From contig NZ_MTQN01000010.1 in the NCBI RefSeq assembly GCF_001984195.1, positions 992,001-1,056,000 of the forward strand: a stretch of DNA of 64,000 nt, written 5' to 3'. Made by a program: the position numbers and the translations under genes. Position 1 is the stretch's first letter, and each line of letters begins with the position of its first letter. The notes beneath the pieces were generated by a model. It was not told the origin of the DNA. It did not search any database and worked only from the letters and a program-made list of their open reading frames with translations. The DNA comes from Kribbella sp. ALI-6-A (lineage in GTDB: Bacteria > Actinomycetota > Actinomycetes > Propionibacteriales > Kribbellaceae). Shown here piece by piece: positions 1-7,546 of the stretch.

Positions 1-1
1 C

Positions 2-940
2 GCCGACGACCCGGTGTCCGCGCTCGAGGTTGGGGAGCGGCCGGAGCCCGAGGCGCCGGACGGGTGGGTGACGATCGACGTCAAGGCGTCGGCGCTGAAC
101 CACCACGACCTGTGGTCGCTGAAGGGCGTCGGGCTGGCCGAGCAGAGTCTGCCGATGATCCTGGGCTGCGACGCCGCGGGCATCGACCCGGACGGCAACG
201 AGGTCGTGGTGCACGCGGTGATCTCGGACCCGGCGTGGAAGGGTGACGAGACGCTCGACCCGAAGCGGTCGTTGCTGAGCGAGCGGTACCAGGGCACGCT
301 GGCGGAGAAGGTCGTCGTGCCCGCGCGCAACGTCGTACCGAAGCCGGCGGGCTTGAGCTTCGAGCAGGCGGCGTGTCTGCCGACGGCCTGGCTGACGGCG
401 TACCGGATGCTGTTCACGCAGTCGGGGCTGAAGCCGGGGGACACCGTGCTCGTGCAGGGCGCCGGCGGTGGAGTGGCGACCTCGCTGATCACGCTCGCGC
501 GGGCGGCCGGGATCCGGGTCTGGGCCACCAGCCGGGACGACGCCAAGCGGACGAAGGCGCTGGAGATCGGTGCGCACGACGTGTTCGAGTCCGGCGCGCG
601 GCTGCCGGAGCGGGTCGACGCGGTGATGGAGACCGTCGGCCAGGCGACCTGGTCGCACTCGCTGAAGTCGCTCAAGCAGGGCGGCACGCTGGTGATCTCC
701 GGCGCGACCTCCGGCCAGGCGCCGAAGTCGGCCGAGCTGAACCGGATCTTCTTCCTGCAGCTGCGGATCCAGGGCTCGACGATGGGCACGCGGCAGGAGC
801 TGGCCGAGCTGGTGCAGTTCATGGCGAACGCCGGGATCTCGCCGCACATCGACACGACGATGCCGCTGGCCGACGCTCGTACCGGCTTCGCCAAGATGAA
901 CGACGGCGACGTCTTCGGCAAGATCGTTTTCACCGTCTAG
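2..940 (+). CDS. MDR-family zinc-independent alcohol dehydrogenase / quinone oxidoreductase-like protein (5' truncated)
   Basis: The reading frame is open to the left edge, so the true start lies outside the window; the GTG at 14 is internal and 312 residues are visible. This is a medium-chain dehydrogenase/reductase: a GroES-like N-terminal half with the family's GCDAAG turn, then a Rossmann nucleotide-binding half opening with VQGAGGGVA. The cysteine cluster of zinc-structural alcohol dehydrogenases is absent, which fits the quinone-oxidoreductase-like branch using NAD(P)H. Substrate cannot be told. The stop codon directly abuts the next gene's ATG, so the two are probably cotranscribed. 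Confidence 0.85.
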   Translation, partial: ADDPVSALEVGERPEPEAPDGWVTIDVKASALNHHDLWSLKGVGLAEQSLPMILGCDAAGIDPDGNEVVVHAVISDPAWKGDETLDPKRSLLSERYQGTLAEKVVVPARNVVPKPAGLSFEQAACLPTAWLTAYRMLFTQSGLKPGDTVLVQGAGGGVATSLITLARAAGIRVWATSRDDAKRTKALEIGAHDVFESGARLPERVDAVMETVGQATWSHSLKSLKQGGTLVISGATSGQAPKSAELNRIFFLQLRIQGSTMGTRQELAELVQFMANAGISPHIDTTMPLADARTGFAKMNDGDVFGKIVFTV

Positions 941-1456
941 ATGGAACCGGTGATCCGGCGCGCCACGGCCGCCGACGCCGAGGCCGGTGCATGGTGTCAC
1001 CTGCTGTGCTGGCAGGAGGCGTACGCCGAGTTGCTGGATCCTGAGCGGCTGCGGGAGAAGACGGACTCCGCCGGGATCGGCCGCCGGACCGAGCGGTGGG
1101 CCGGTGCGATCGAGGCCGGAGTGGTGCGCTGGCTCGCGATCAACCCGGCGCCGGACGCCCCGATGCAGGACCGACTGATCGGCTTCTCGTCACCAGGGCC
1201 TGCCCGCGACGACGATGCTCCGACGCCGCTCGAGCTGTACGCCGTCTACACCCGGCGAGCGTGGTGGGGGACCGGCCTGGGGCAGCGGCTGCTGGACGTC
1301 GCGATCGGCCGGGCGGCCGCCAGCCTGTGGGTGCTGGAGGGCAACGAGCGGGCGATGGCCTTCTACCGCCGCAACGGCTTCACCGCGGACGGAGCCCGGG
1401 CCGACGAGGAGTTCTTCGGCGTCCCCGAGATCCGGATGGTCCGGCCGGCGCAGTAG
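941..1456 (+). CDS. GNAT family N-acetyltransferase
   Basis: A 171-residue protein of usual GNAT length. The acetyl-CoA pyrophosphate loop is visible as RRAWWGTGLGQ, followed by the helix RLLD, and the C-terminal AMAFYRRNGF segment is the typical beta5-alpha4 motif. It would transfer an acetyl group from acetyl-CoA to an amine; the acceptor is unknown. The ATG follows the preceding stop with no gap, implying translational coupling to the oxidoreductase. Confidence 0.88.
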   Translation: MEPVIRRATAADAEAGAWCHLLCWQEAYAELLDPERLREKTDSAGIGRRTERWAGAIEAGVVRWLAINPAPDAPMQDRLIGFSSPGPARDDDAPTPLELYAVYTRRAWWGTGLGQRLLDVAIGRAAASLWVLEGNERAMAFYRRNGFTADGARADEEFFGVPEIRMVRPAQ

Positions 1457-1468
1457 ACCTTGCGACTT

Positions 1469-1501
1469 GATACATCTCCTATGTTACATTGAGGATGTAT
1501 C
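1469..1501. promoter_or_regulatory. Inverted-repeat operator upstream of the AurF/FprB pair
   Basis: GATACATC at 1469-1476 is mirrored by GATGTATC at 1494-1501, and scattered further matches lie inside the arms. It lies 18 bp before the diiron oxygenase ATG, in an AT-rich patch unlike its surroundings, so a dimeric repressor site is likely. No regulator gene is adjacent. Confidence 0.55.
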
Positions 1502-1519
1502 GATGCCGGGAGGTGCTTC

Positions 1520-2395
1520 ATGCACGACACGGACGACACCGCACGACGCCTGCTCGCCTCGGCGGCGCAGCTGTCCCGGGATCCGGAGACCGAGATCGAC
1601 TGGGACGCCCCGGTCGGCGACGACTACGGCTTGAGCCCGGAGTGGAGCTCGCTCTACGGCACGCCGTACTGGGACGAGCTGAGCGAGTCGCAGCGCCGCG
1701 AGCTGACCCGGCACGAGGCCGCGTCGGTGGCCTCGACCGGGATCTGGTTCGAGCTGATCCTGCAGCAGATGATCCTGCGCGACGTGTACGACGTCAGCCC
1801 GGCCACGCCCGAGTTCCAGTGGGCGCTGACCGAGATCGCCGACGAGTGCCGGCACTCGATCATGTTCGCCAAGGCCTCGGGCCGGCTGGTCGACGCGCGC
1901 TACCGGCCGGGGCTGCTCGCTCGTGAGCTCGGTCGCGGTTTCAAGACCGTCGCCACCGGCGCCACGGCGTACGCCGCGATCCTGGTCGCGGAGGAGGTGC
2001 TCGACGTGATGCAGCGCGACTGGATGCGCGACCGCCGGGTCGCGCCGCTGGTCCGCACGGTCAACCACATCCACGTGGTCGAGGAGTCCCGGCACATGGT
2101 GTTCGCGCGCGAGGAGACCCGCGCCCGGCTGGTCGACGCGGGCCGGACGCACCGCTGGACGAGCGCGCTGGTGATCGCGCTGGCCGCGGACATGATCGTC
2201 GGCAGCATGGTCAGCCCGGAGGTCTACCGGAACGCGGGCCTCGATGTCGAGAAAGCTGTCCGCCTGGCCCGGCGCAACGAACACCATCGCTCGCTGCTGC
2301 GGTCGAGCTGCGCCAACCTGATGGACTTCCTCGGCGAGGTCGGGCTGCTGACTCCGGCGGCCCGGCGGGTCTACCGGCGGACCGGGTTGCTCTGA
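1520..2395 (+). CDS. AurF-like diiron oxygenase
   Basis: A 291-residue all-helical protein with the ligand pattern of the AurF/p-aminobenzoate N-oxygenase family: ECRH (Glu109, His112) and EESRH (Glu189, His192), two ExxH pairs that would bind two irons, plus an earlier HE pair near residue 65. Such enzymes use O2 and reducing equivalents to hydroxylate or N-oxygenate a substrate; none can be named here. The next gene, one base downstream, encodes a ferredoxin/NADP-dependent reductase, the natural electron donor. As I recall, M. tuberculosis has the same pair (Rv0885 next to fprB, Rv0886). The start has a good GGGAGG ribosome site. Confidence 0.8.
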   Translation: MHDTDDTARRLLASAAQLSRDPETEIDWDAPVGDDYGLSPEWSSLYGTPYWDELSESQRRELTRHEAASVASTGIWFELILQQMILRDVYDVSPATPEFQWALTEIADECRHSIMFAKASGRLVDARYRPGLLARELGRGFKTVATGATAYAAILVAEEVLDVMQRDWMRDRRVAPLVRTVNHIHVVEESRHMVFAREETRARLVDAGRTHRWTSALVIALAADMIVGSMVSPEVYRNAGLDVEKAVRLARRNEHHRSLLRSSCANLMDFLGEVGLLTPAARRVYRRTGLL

Positions 2396-2396
2396 G

Positions 2397-3626
2397 ATGA
2401 GCTACGTGATCAGCGGGGACTGCTGCTCGGACGCGAGCTGCGTCGCGGTCTGCCCGATGAACTGCATCCACCCCTCACCGGGGGAGCCGGGGTTCGGTAC
2501 GACGGACGGGCTGTTCATCGATCCGCGCACGTGCATCGACTGCGGTGCCTGCGCCGACATCTGCCCGGTGGACGCGGCCAAGCCGGCCGACCGTGCGTCG
2601 GCCGTCGACGTGCAGCTGAACACGGCGTACTACGCGGAGCGTCCGGTGCTGGACGGGCTCGACCTGGACAGCTGGGAGCCGCCCAGCTTCAACCGCTGGT
2701 CGGACGGGCCGCGGCGGGTCGCGGTGGTCGGAGCGGGGCCGGCCGGGATGTACGCGACGCGGGAGTTGCTGCAGCGGAGCACCGCCGAGGTGACCTTGTT
2801 CGACCGGCTCCCGGTCGTCGGCGGTTTGGCGCGCTACGGGGTCGCGCCGGATCACCCGGTCACGAAGCAGATCGTGCGGACCTTCGAGCGGATCGCCGCC
2901 CACCCGCGGGTGCGCTGGCGTCCCGGCACCGAGGTGAGCGTCGCCGAGCTCGAGGGCCGGTACGACGCGGTGGTGCACGCGTCCGGCTCGTTCGAGAGTC
3001 GCCGGCTGGGGATCCCCGGCGAGGAGACGGCGCTGACCGCAGCCGAGGTGGTTGCCTGGTACAACGACCGTCCGGGGGCCCGCCCGGTCGAGCTGCGCGG
3101 TCCGCGGGTCATTGTCGTCGGCAACGGAAACGTCGCGCTGGACCTGGCCCGGCTGATGACCGCGGACGAGCGGCGGCTGATCGGGGTCGGTGTACCGCCG
3201 GAGGTGCGCGAGGCCCTGGCCGGTGTCACCGAGGTGGTCCTCCTCGGCCGCCGGGGCCCGGACGCCGCCGCCTACACCGCTTCCGCCTTTCGGGAGGTCG
3301 AGCACAGCAAGGACATCGTCTTCCGCCACCACATCACGCCTGCCGCCTGGGATCACCGCGGTCTGACCACGACCGACGGCGAGACGATCGCGGCGGACAC
3401 CCTGATCACCGCGATCGGCTTCACCGGCCGTCCGATCCCCGGGCTGCCGTTCGACCCGGTCCGCGGCGTGGTGCCGAACGTCGGCGGCGCGGTCGTCGGC
3501 CGTCCCGGACACTTCGTCACCGGCTGGATCAAGCGCGGCGCCCGCGGCGGAATCGGCGTCAACAAAGCCTGCGCCCAGGAGACCGTCCGCACGTTGCTGA
3601 CCGCCGACGTACCCCAGCCGGCGTAA
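2397..3626 (+). CDS. fprB: FprB-type ferredoxin / ferredoxin-NADP+ reductase fusion
   Basis: 409 residues. The N-terminal ~60 residues form a bacterial ferredoxin with two cysteine clusters (Cys9/10/15/19/23 and Cys46/49/52/56, the latter the CxxCxxCxxxCP pattern). Then comes an adrenodoxin-reductase-like flavoprotein: the FAD Rossmann motif VVGAGPAGMYA near residue 105 and the NADPH motif VVGNGNVALDLAR near residue 240. It moves electrons from NADPH through FAD to the iron-sulphur domain. The start is one base after the diiron oxygenase stop, so it probably serves that enzyme. Length and architecture match mycobacterial FprB. Confidence 0.88.
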   Translation: MSYVISGDCCSDASCVAVCPMNCIHPSPGEPGFGTTDGLFIDPRTCIDCGACADICPVDAAKPADRASAVDVQLNTAYYAERPVLDGLDLDSWEPPSFNRWSDGPRRVAVVGAGPAGMYATRELLQRSTAEVTLFDRLPVVGGLARYGVAPDHPVTKQIVRTFERIAAHPRVRWRPGTEVSVAELEGRYDAVVHASGSFESRRLGIPGEETALTAAEVVAWYNDRPGARPVELRGPRVIVVGNGNVALDLARLMTADERRLIGVGVPPEVREALAGVTEVVLLGRRGPDAAAYTASAFREVEHSKDIVFRHHITPAAWDHRGLTTTDGETIAADTLITAIGFTGRPIPGLPFDPVRGVVPNVGGAVVGRPGHFVTGWIKRGARGGIGVNKACAQETVRTLLTADVPQPA

Positions 3627-3686
3627 CGGCGAATACCGCTCCTGGCCGATGCCCTGCCGGTCAGGCGATTGCCACCATCGGCAGGC

Positions 3687-5228
3687 ATGAAGCCATTCCA
3701 CTCAGCAGCAGCAACTCTTGTCGCCCTTGTCCTGCTCGGTACGGTTCAGCCGGCCACGGCTGCCACCGGTCCCGTGCGGATCGACACCGGACAGCTCCAG
3801 GGCCGGACGACGGCCACCGGCGTCCGCGTCTTCGAAGGCATCCCGTACGCCGCCCCGCCGGTCGGTCCACTCCGCTGGTCGGCACCGCGCCCGGCCGAAC
3901 CTTGGACCGGCGTCCGCGATGCCACCGTCCCCGGCCCGATATGCCCACAGGCGTCCGGCCCGACGGTGTCCGGCAGTGAGGACTGCCTGACCCTCAACGT
4001 CTGGGCACCCGCCCGGGCAACCAACGCCCCGGTCCTGCTGTTCCTGCACGGCGGCGGCTTCACCGGGGGAGCGGGCTCGCGCTACGACCCCTCGGAGTTG
4101 GTGGCCCGGGGCAACATCGTGGTCACCGCGAACTACCGCCTGGGCGCCCTCGGCTTCCTGCGCCATCGCTCGATGCGCGACCCCGCGGCGGGCAACTTCG
4201 GCCTCGCCGACCAGCAGCAGGCGCTGCGCTGGTTCAAGCGCAACGCTCGCGCGTTCGGAGGCGATCCCCACCGCGTCACGGTCTGGGGCGAGTCCGCCGG
4301 AGCCTTCAGCGTCTGCGCGCACCTGGTCTCACCGTCGGCCCGCGGACTCTTCGCGCGGGCGATCGTGCAGAGCGCGCCCTGCCTCAACGACTTCCTCCCG
4401 GCCCGCGCAGCCGAACACCGCGCGACGACGACCGCCGCAGCACTCGGCTGTGCCGATCCCCGCACCGCCTTGGCCTGCCTGCGGGCCAAGCCGTTCCAGG
4501 AACTCACCGGCCTCGGCCAGAGCGAGGCCCTGGCACGTCGTACGACCGATCGCTCCTGGCTACCCACTGCCGGCACGGCCTTGATCCCGCTGCAGCCGAG
4601 GATCGCGCACCGGCTCGGCGCCGCGGCCGACGTACCGGTTCTGCAGGGTGGCACCAAGGACGAGATGCGCTCCTTCGTCGGCGGCCGGTACGACGAGCAA
4701 GGCCGGCCCGTGACCGCCGCGCAGTACCCACAGCTCGTCAGCGACCTGTACGGCGACAAGGCCGCGAAGGTGCTCGCCGAGTATCCAGCGGCCGATCATC
4801 CGAGCCCGAGCCTCGCCCTCGCCCAGGTCCTGACCGATGAGGGACTCCTGCTCGGCGCCTGCTCGCAACTGACGGCCAACGACGTGATGGCCCGCCGGGC
4901 GCGGATCTACACCTACGAGTTCGCCGAGCCGCGGACGCCGGAGCCCGGCACATTCCCGTACGGCGCGCACCACGGCGTCGACGTCCAGTACTTCCTCGGC
5001 AGCACGGAGCCGCCCGGTCCGTGGACGCCCCCGCCGCTGACGCCGGCGCAGAAGCAGTTGGCCGGCCGGCTCCTGGACCAGTGGTCGGCCTTCGCCCGGG
5101 CCGGTGATCCCGGCTGGGCGCCGTACCGGCGGGACGTCGTCCGCTCGATCAGCGTGGCCTCGACCGGCCCGGTGGATCTGCGCGCCACGCACCGCTGCGA
5201 CTTCTGGGAATCGGTGTCACGGCACTGA
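3687..5228 (+). CDS. Secreted type-B carboxylesterase
   Basis: 513 residues from the ATG at 3687; an in-frame TTG at 3669 would put six residues before the signal peptide and is less likely. The N-terminus is a Sec signal (hydrophobic core near residues 8-20, AxA near 23-26). Family marks are the EDCLTLNVW motif, the HGGGF oxyanion hole at 121-125, the nucleophile elbow GESAG (Ser203), GTKDE near the acidic residue and AHHGVD carrying the catalytic His. It hydrolyses carboxylic esters outside the cell; substrate unknown. It appears monocistronic. Confidence 0.88.
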   Translation: MKPFHSAAATLVALVLLGTVQPATAATGPVRIDTGQLQGRTTATGVRVFEGIPYAAPPVGPLRWSAPRPAEPWTGVRDATVPGPICPQASGPTVSGSEDCLTLNVWAPARATNAPVLLFLHGGGFTGGAGSRYDPSELVARGNIVVTANYRLGALGFLRHRSMRDPAAGNFGLADQQQALRWFKRNARAFGGDPHRVTVWGESAGAFSVCAHLVSPSARGLFARAIVQSAPCLNDFLPARAAEHRATTTAAALGCADPRTALACLRAKPFQELTGLGQSEALARRTTDRSWLPTAGTALIPLQPRIAHRLGAAADVPVLQGGTKDEMRSFVGGRYDEQGRPVTAAQYPQLVSDLYGDKAAKVLAEYPAADHPSPSLALAQVLTDEGLLLGACSQLTANDVMARRARIYTYEFAEPRTPEPGTFPYGAHHGVDVQYFLGSTEPPGPWTPPPLTPAQKQLAGRLLDQWSAFARAGDPGWAPYRRDVVRSISVASTGPVDLRATHRCDFWESVSRH

Positions 5229-5250
5229 TGTGACAGCTCTCCGGCGCGAC

Positions 5251-5266
5251 GTTTCATGCCTGAAAC
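5251..5266. promoter_or_regulatory. Palindrome upstream of the WhiB-like gene
   Basis: GTTTCA, a 4-nt centre, then TGAAAC: a perfect 6-bp inverted repeat about 100 bp before the WhiB-like ATG and just after the esterase stop. No T-tract follows, so an operator is more likely than a terminator, but the evidence is only symmetry. Confidence 0.3.
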
Positions 5267-5368
5267 ATGGGCGTCGCACCGGGGCAACGACTCGGGCGCA
5301 AGCTGATCGTGGCGCGGGAAACCCCCGCGCCTTCGATCCGCCCGATCGAACGAGGAGCAGGAGGGCCC

Positions 5369-5668
5369 ATGAGGCCGACCTTGACGGTGATCGCCGACCC
5401 CGCCGACCGCTGGATGACGAAGGCCGCGTGTGTCGGCATGTCGCCGGCCTACGACGAGACCGCGACCCAGTGGGAGCAGCGCAAGGCGCAGGCGGTCTGC
5501 CTGACCGCGTGCCCGGTCCTGGAGGACTGCCGCGCGTGGGCCCGGCGGACCAAGTTCACCGGCACGGCCGCGGGGGAGAAGTTCCTCGACGGTCGCCGCC
5601 GCGGCCGCCCCGGCCCGTCCGAACGCCGCCGCCCCGCGGTCGCCGTCGAGGAGCAGCAGGCCAGCTGA
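5369..5668 (+). CDS. Divergent WhiB-like iron-sulphur regulator with C-terminal AT-hook-like tail
   Basis: 99 residues from the ATG at 5369, which has a strong AGGAG/GGAGGG site just upstream; earlier in-frame starts add a non-homologous tail. Four cysteines (21, 44, 48, 54) fit the WhiB cluster ligand set, but the spacing is C-x3-C-x5-C rather than the usual C-x2-C-x5-C. The family's GVWGG turn is missing, replaced by TGTAAGE. The tail GRRRGRPGP looks like an AT-hook minor-groove binder. It would bind a 4Fe-4S cluster and act in transcription, usually with the sigma-A subunit. A strong terminator follows. Confidence 0.8.
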   Translation: MRPTLTVIADPADRWMTKAACVGMSPAYDETATQWEQRKAQAVCLTACPVLEDCRAWARRTKFTGTAAGEKFLDGRRRGRPGPSERRRPAVAVEEQQAS

Positions 5669-5678
5669 TCGCACACCG

Positions 5679-5705
5679 AAGGGCCCGCGGATTCCGCGGG
5701 CCCTT
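5679..5705 (+). terminator. Rho-independent terminator after the WhiB-like gene
   Basis: A 12-bp perfect stem (AAGGGCCCGCGG with its complement) around a 3-nt loop ends in CCCTTTG, 11 bp after the WhiB-like stop. The opposite-strand antiporter ends 18 bp further on, so it may work in both directions. Confidence 0.85.
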
Positions 5706-5722
5706 TGTCGGTTGCCGGCAGG

Positions 5723-6955
5723 TCAGACGCCGACCAGCTCGTCGCTGCGCTCCGCCACGACCTTCTTCGTCCGCCGGAACGGATCGGTCAGCGTCGGCAG
5801 GATCTCGCGGCGGTGGTGCACGAACACCCCGATCGCCAGTACGGCGTACACGGCGCAGAGCGCGTAGCGGCCGGTCTGTCCCGGGATGGCGAACTGGATC
5901 GCGAACAGTCCCAGAAGAGTCCACGCAGCCCAGCGCGGGAAGCGCAGAGTCAGCAGGATCGCGATGCCCAGCATGGTCTGGGTCGCGGTCAGCAGGAACT
6001 CCTCGACCTGCCGCCCGTCCAGGTGCAGCGCGGCCGATCCACCGCCGATGCCGTACGCGATCGGCAGGCTGCCGATCAGCAGGGTCCACTGGTTCACCTT
6101 CGCGGAGATCAGCAGGCCGAGCGCCGCTGCGCCCTTGCCGCGCCAGGCGAACAGCAGCGCCACGATGAACTCCGGCGCCTCGGAAGCCAGCGGCGCCAGC
6201 CACTGGACCAGCAGGAACTGGTCGATGCCGAGCGCGTGACCGCCCTGCACCAGCGAGTCGGCGAACGGCTCGGCCGAGGCCAGGATCACACCGGCCGCCA
6301 GGGCGAACATGGCAATGACCGTGATCCGGCGCTGTGCCTTCGGCAGGGCGCCGATCCGCGCGGCCGGGCCGACCAGGTCGGGCTCGTCGCCGTGCTCGCT
6401 GGCCGCTGCGCGCCACAAGTAGTAGGCGAAGAAGGCCAGCAGCGCGATGCCGAGCAGCAGGTGGATCTGGCCGGTCAGCGGGATGACGAAGGCGACCACA
6501 CCGGCGATCAGCAGGAAGCCGAGCTCGCGCTTGTAGCCGGAGTCGAGCACCAGCGCCTTGACCGAGCGCCCGCTGCGCTTGCCGGCGACGTACAGGCTGA
6601 GCAGGACGACGCTGGACCAGCCGAGGCCGAGCAGGAGGCGGTTGGAGCCGGTCATGTTGGCGGCGGCGTACTGGACGTACTCCGGGTTGCTGCCGGCGGT
6701 GTGGGCGAAGTAGAGGTCCACCGCGTACTCCGGCAGGACGGCGATGACGGCGAGCAGGGCGATCGCGAGCCCGCCGGAGATGTCCATCTCGGCGGCCTCG
6801 GCGGCCCAGGCGAGCACGAACGACGCGGCGACGACGCCGAGGCCGAACACGACGATGCCGAGCGGGGCGGACAGATGCGTGCCGGTGAGCCGCAGGGCGA
6901 CCGCGGGGATCGCCACTGCCAGACACAGCAGCACGGGGCGGAGGGCTCTTGCCAT
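5723..6955 (-). CDS. Sodium/calcium (CaCA) family cation antiporter
   Basis: 410 residues with about ten hydrophobic segments in two halves. The two alpha-repeat signatures of the CaCA family are visible: AEAAEMDISGG with LPEYAVDL in the first half and SEAPEFIVALL in the second, carrying the acidic residues that bind the cation. A hydrophilic loop of about 30 residues separates the halves. It would exchange Ca2+ (or another divalent cation) for Na+ or H+ across the membrane. It is divergent from an ArsR-type regulator across a perfect 24-bp palindrome, so expression probably responds to a metal. Confidence 0.85.
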   Translation of the reverse strand: MARALRPVLLCLAVAIPAVALRLTGTHLSAPLGIVVFGLGVVAASFVLAWAAEAAEMDISGGLAIALLAVIAVLPEYAVDLYFAHTAGSNPEYVQYAAANMTGSNRLLLGLGWSSVVLLSLYVAGKRSGRSVKALVLDSGYKRELGFLLIAGVVAFVIPLTGQIHLLLGIALLAFFAYYLWRAAASEHGDEPDLVGPAARIGALPKAQRRITVIAMFALAAGVILASAEPFADSLVQGGHALGIDQFLLVQWLAPLASEAPEFIVALLFAWRGKGAAALGLLISAKVNQWTLLIGSLPIAYGIGGGSAALHLDGRQVEEFLLTATQTMLGIAILLTLRFPRWAAWTLLGLFAIQFAIPGQTGRYALCAVYAVLAIGVFVHHRREILPTLTDPFRRTKKVVAERSDELVGV

Positions 6956-6978
6956 GCCTCCAGGCTGCCACCATTTCG

Positions 6979-7002
6979 ATACTTTCGCAATTGCGAAAGT
7001 AT
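6979..7002. promoter_or_regulatory. Perfect 24-bp palindromic operator (ArsR type)
   Basis: The half-site ATACTTTCGCAA at 6979-6990 is followed at once by its exact complement at 6991-7002. Long AT-rich 12+12 palindromes are typical ArsR/SmtB operators. It starts 24 bp upstream of the antiporter ATG and ends 67 bp before the regulator ATG, so bound repressor would cover the antiporter promoter. Confidence 0.8.
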
Positions 7003-7069
7003 GAGACCGTGCTCACCTCCGGCCTGCCGCCTCCCCAGGACCCGGTCGACCGGTCACAATGACCGCGAG

Positions 7070-7423
7070 ATGACGACCTTCCCCGAACCGACGAAGGCCC
7101 AGCTGGAATCCGCCGCCGGCACCTTCGCGATGCTGTCCGCACCGGTGCGGCTGCATCTGGTCTCGCTGGCGGCCCAGGGCGAGTACGACGTGGGCACGCT
7201 GGCCGACCGCGTCGGAGTGAGCATCGCGACGGCCAGCCAGCACCTCGGCAAGCTCCGGCTGGCCGGCATCATCACCGCCCGGCGGGAGGGACGCCGCCAC
7301 ATCTACACCGTCGACGACCCGCACGTGCTCAACCTGGTCGACCAGATCTTCGAGCACATCGCCCCCGACGGTTCGCTGGCGCCGGACCCGCCGCTGCGCC
7401 AACGCCCACCCCACGCGGAGTAG
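7070..7423 (+). CDS. ArsR/SmtB-family transcriptional regulator
   Basis: 117 residues with a winged helix: LSAPVRLHLVSLA, then recognition helix SIATASQHLGKLRLAG and wing RREGRRHIY. It has no cysteine at all, so the ELCVCDL-type site of arsenic and cadmium sensors is absent. Instead DDPH (Asp83, His85), His96 and Asp100 reproduce the D-x-H-x10-H spacing of the alpha5 site of Zn/Co/Ni sensors such as SmtB and CzrA. Predicted role: metal-released repressor of the divergent antiporter and itself, through the palindrome between them. Confidence 0.87.
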   Translation: MTTFPEPTKAQLESAAGTFAMLSAPVRLHLVSLAAQGEYDVGTLADRVGVSIATASQHLGKLRLAGIITARREGRRHIYTVDDPHVLNLVDQIFEHIAPDGSLAPDPPLRQRPPHAE

Positions 7424-7546
7424 CTCCTCGGTGGTCCGCAGGGTGGACCGTGGGGGTGGGCCGGGAATAGGAGGCCGGGGCGGGCGGTTGCCGACATCTG
7501 GCGACAGCGACGTCGCGCCCTGCCCGTACGCGATCACAAGGAACTC

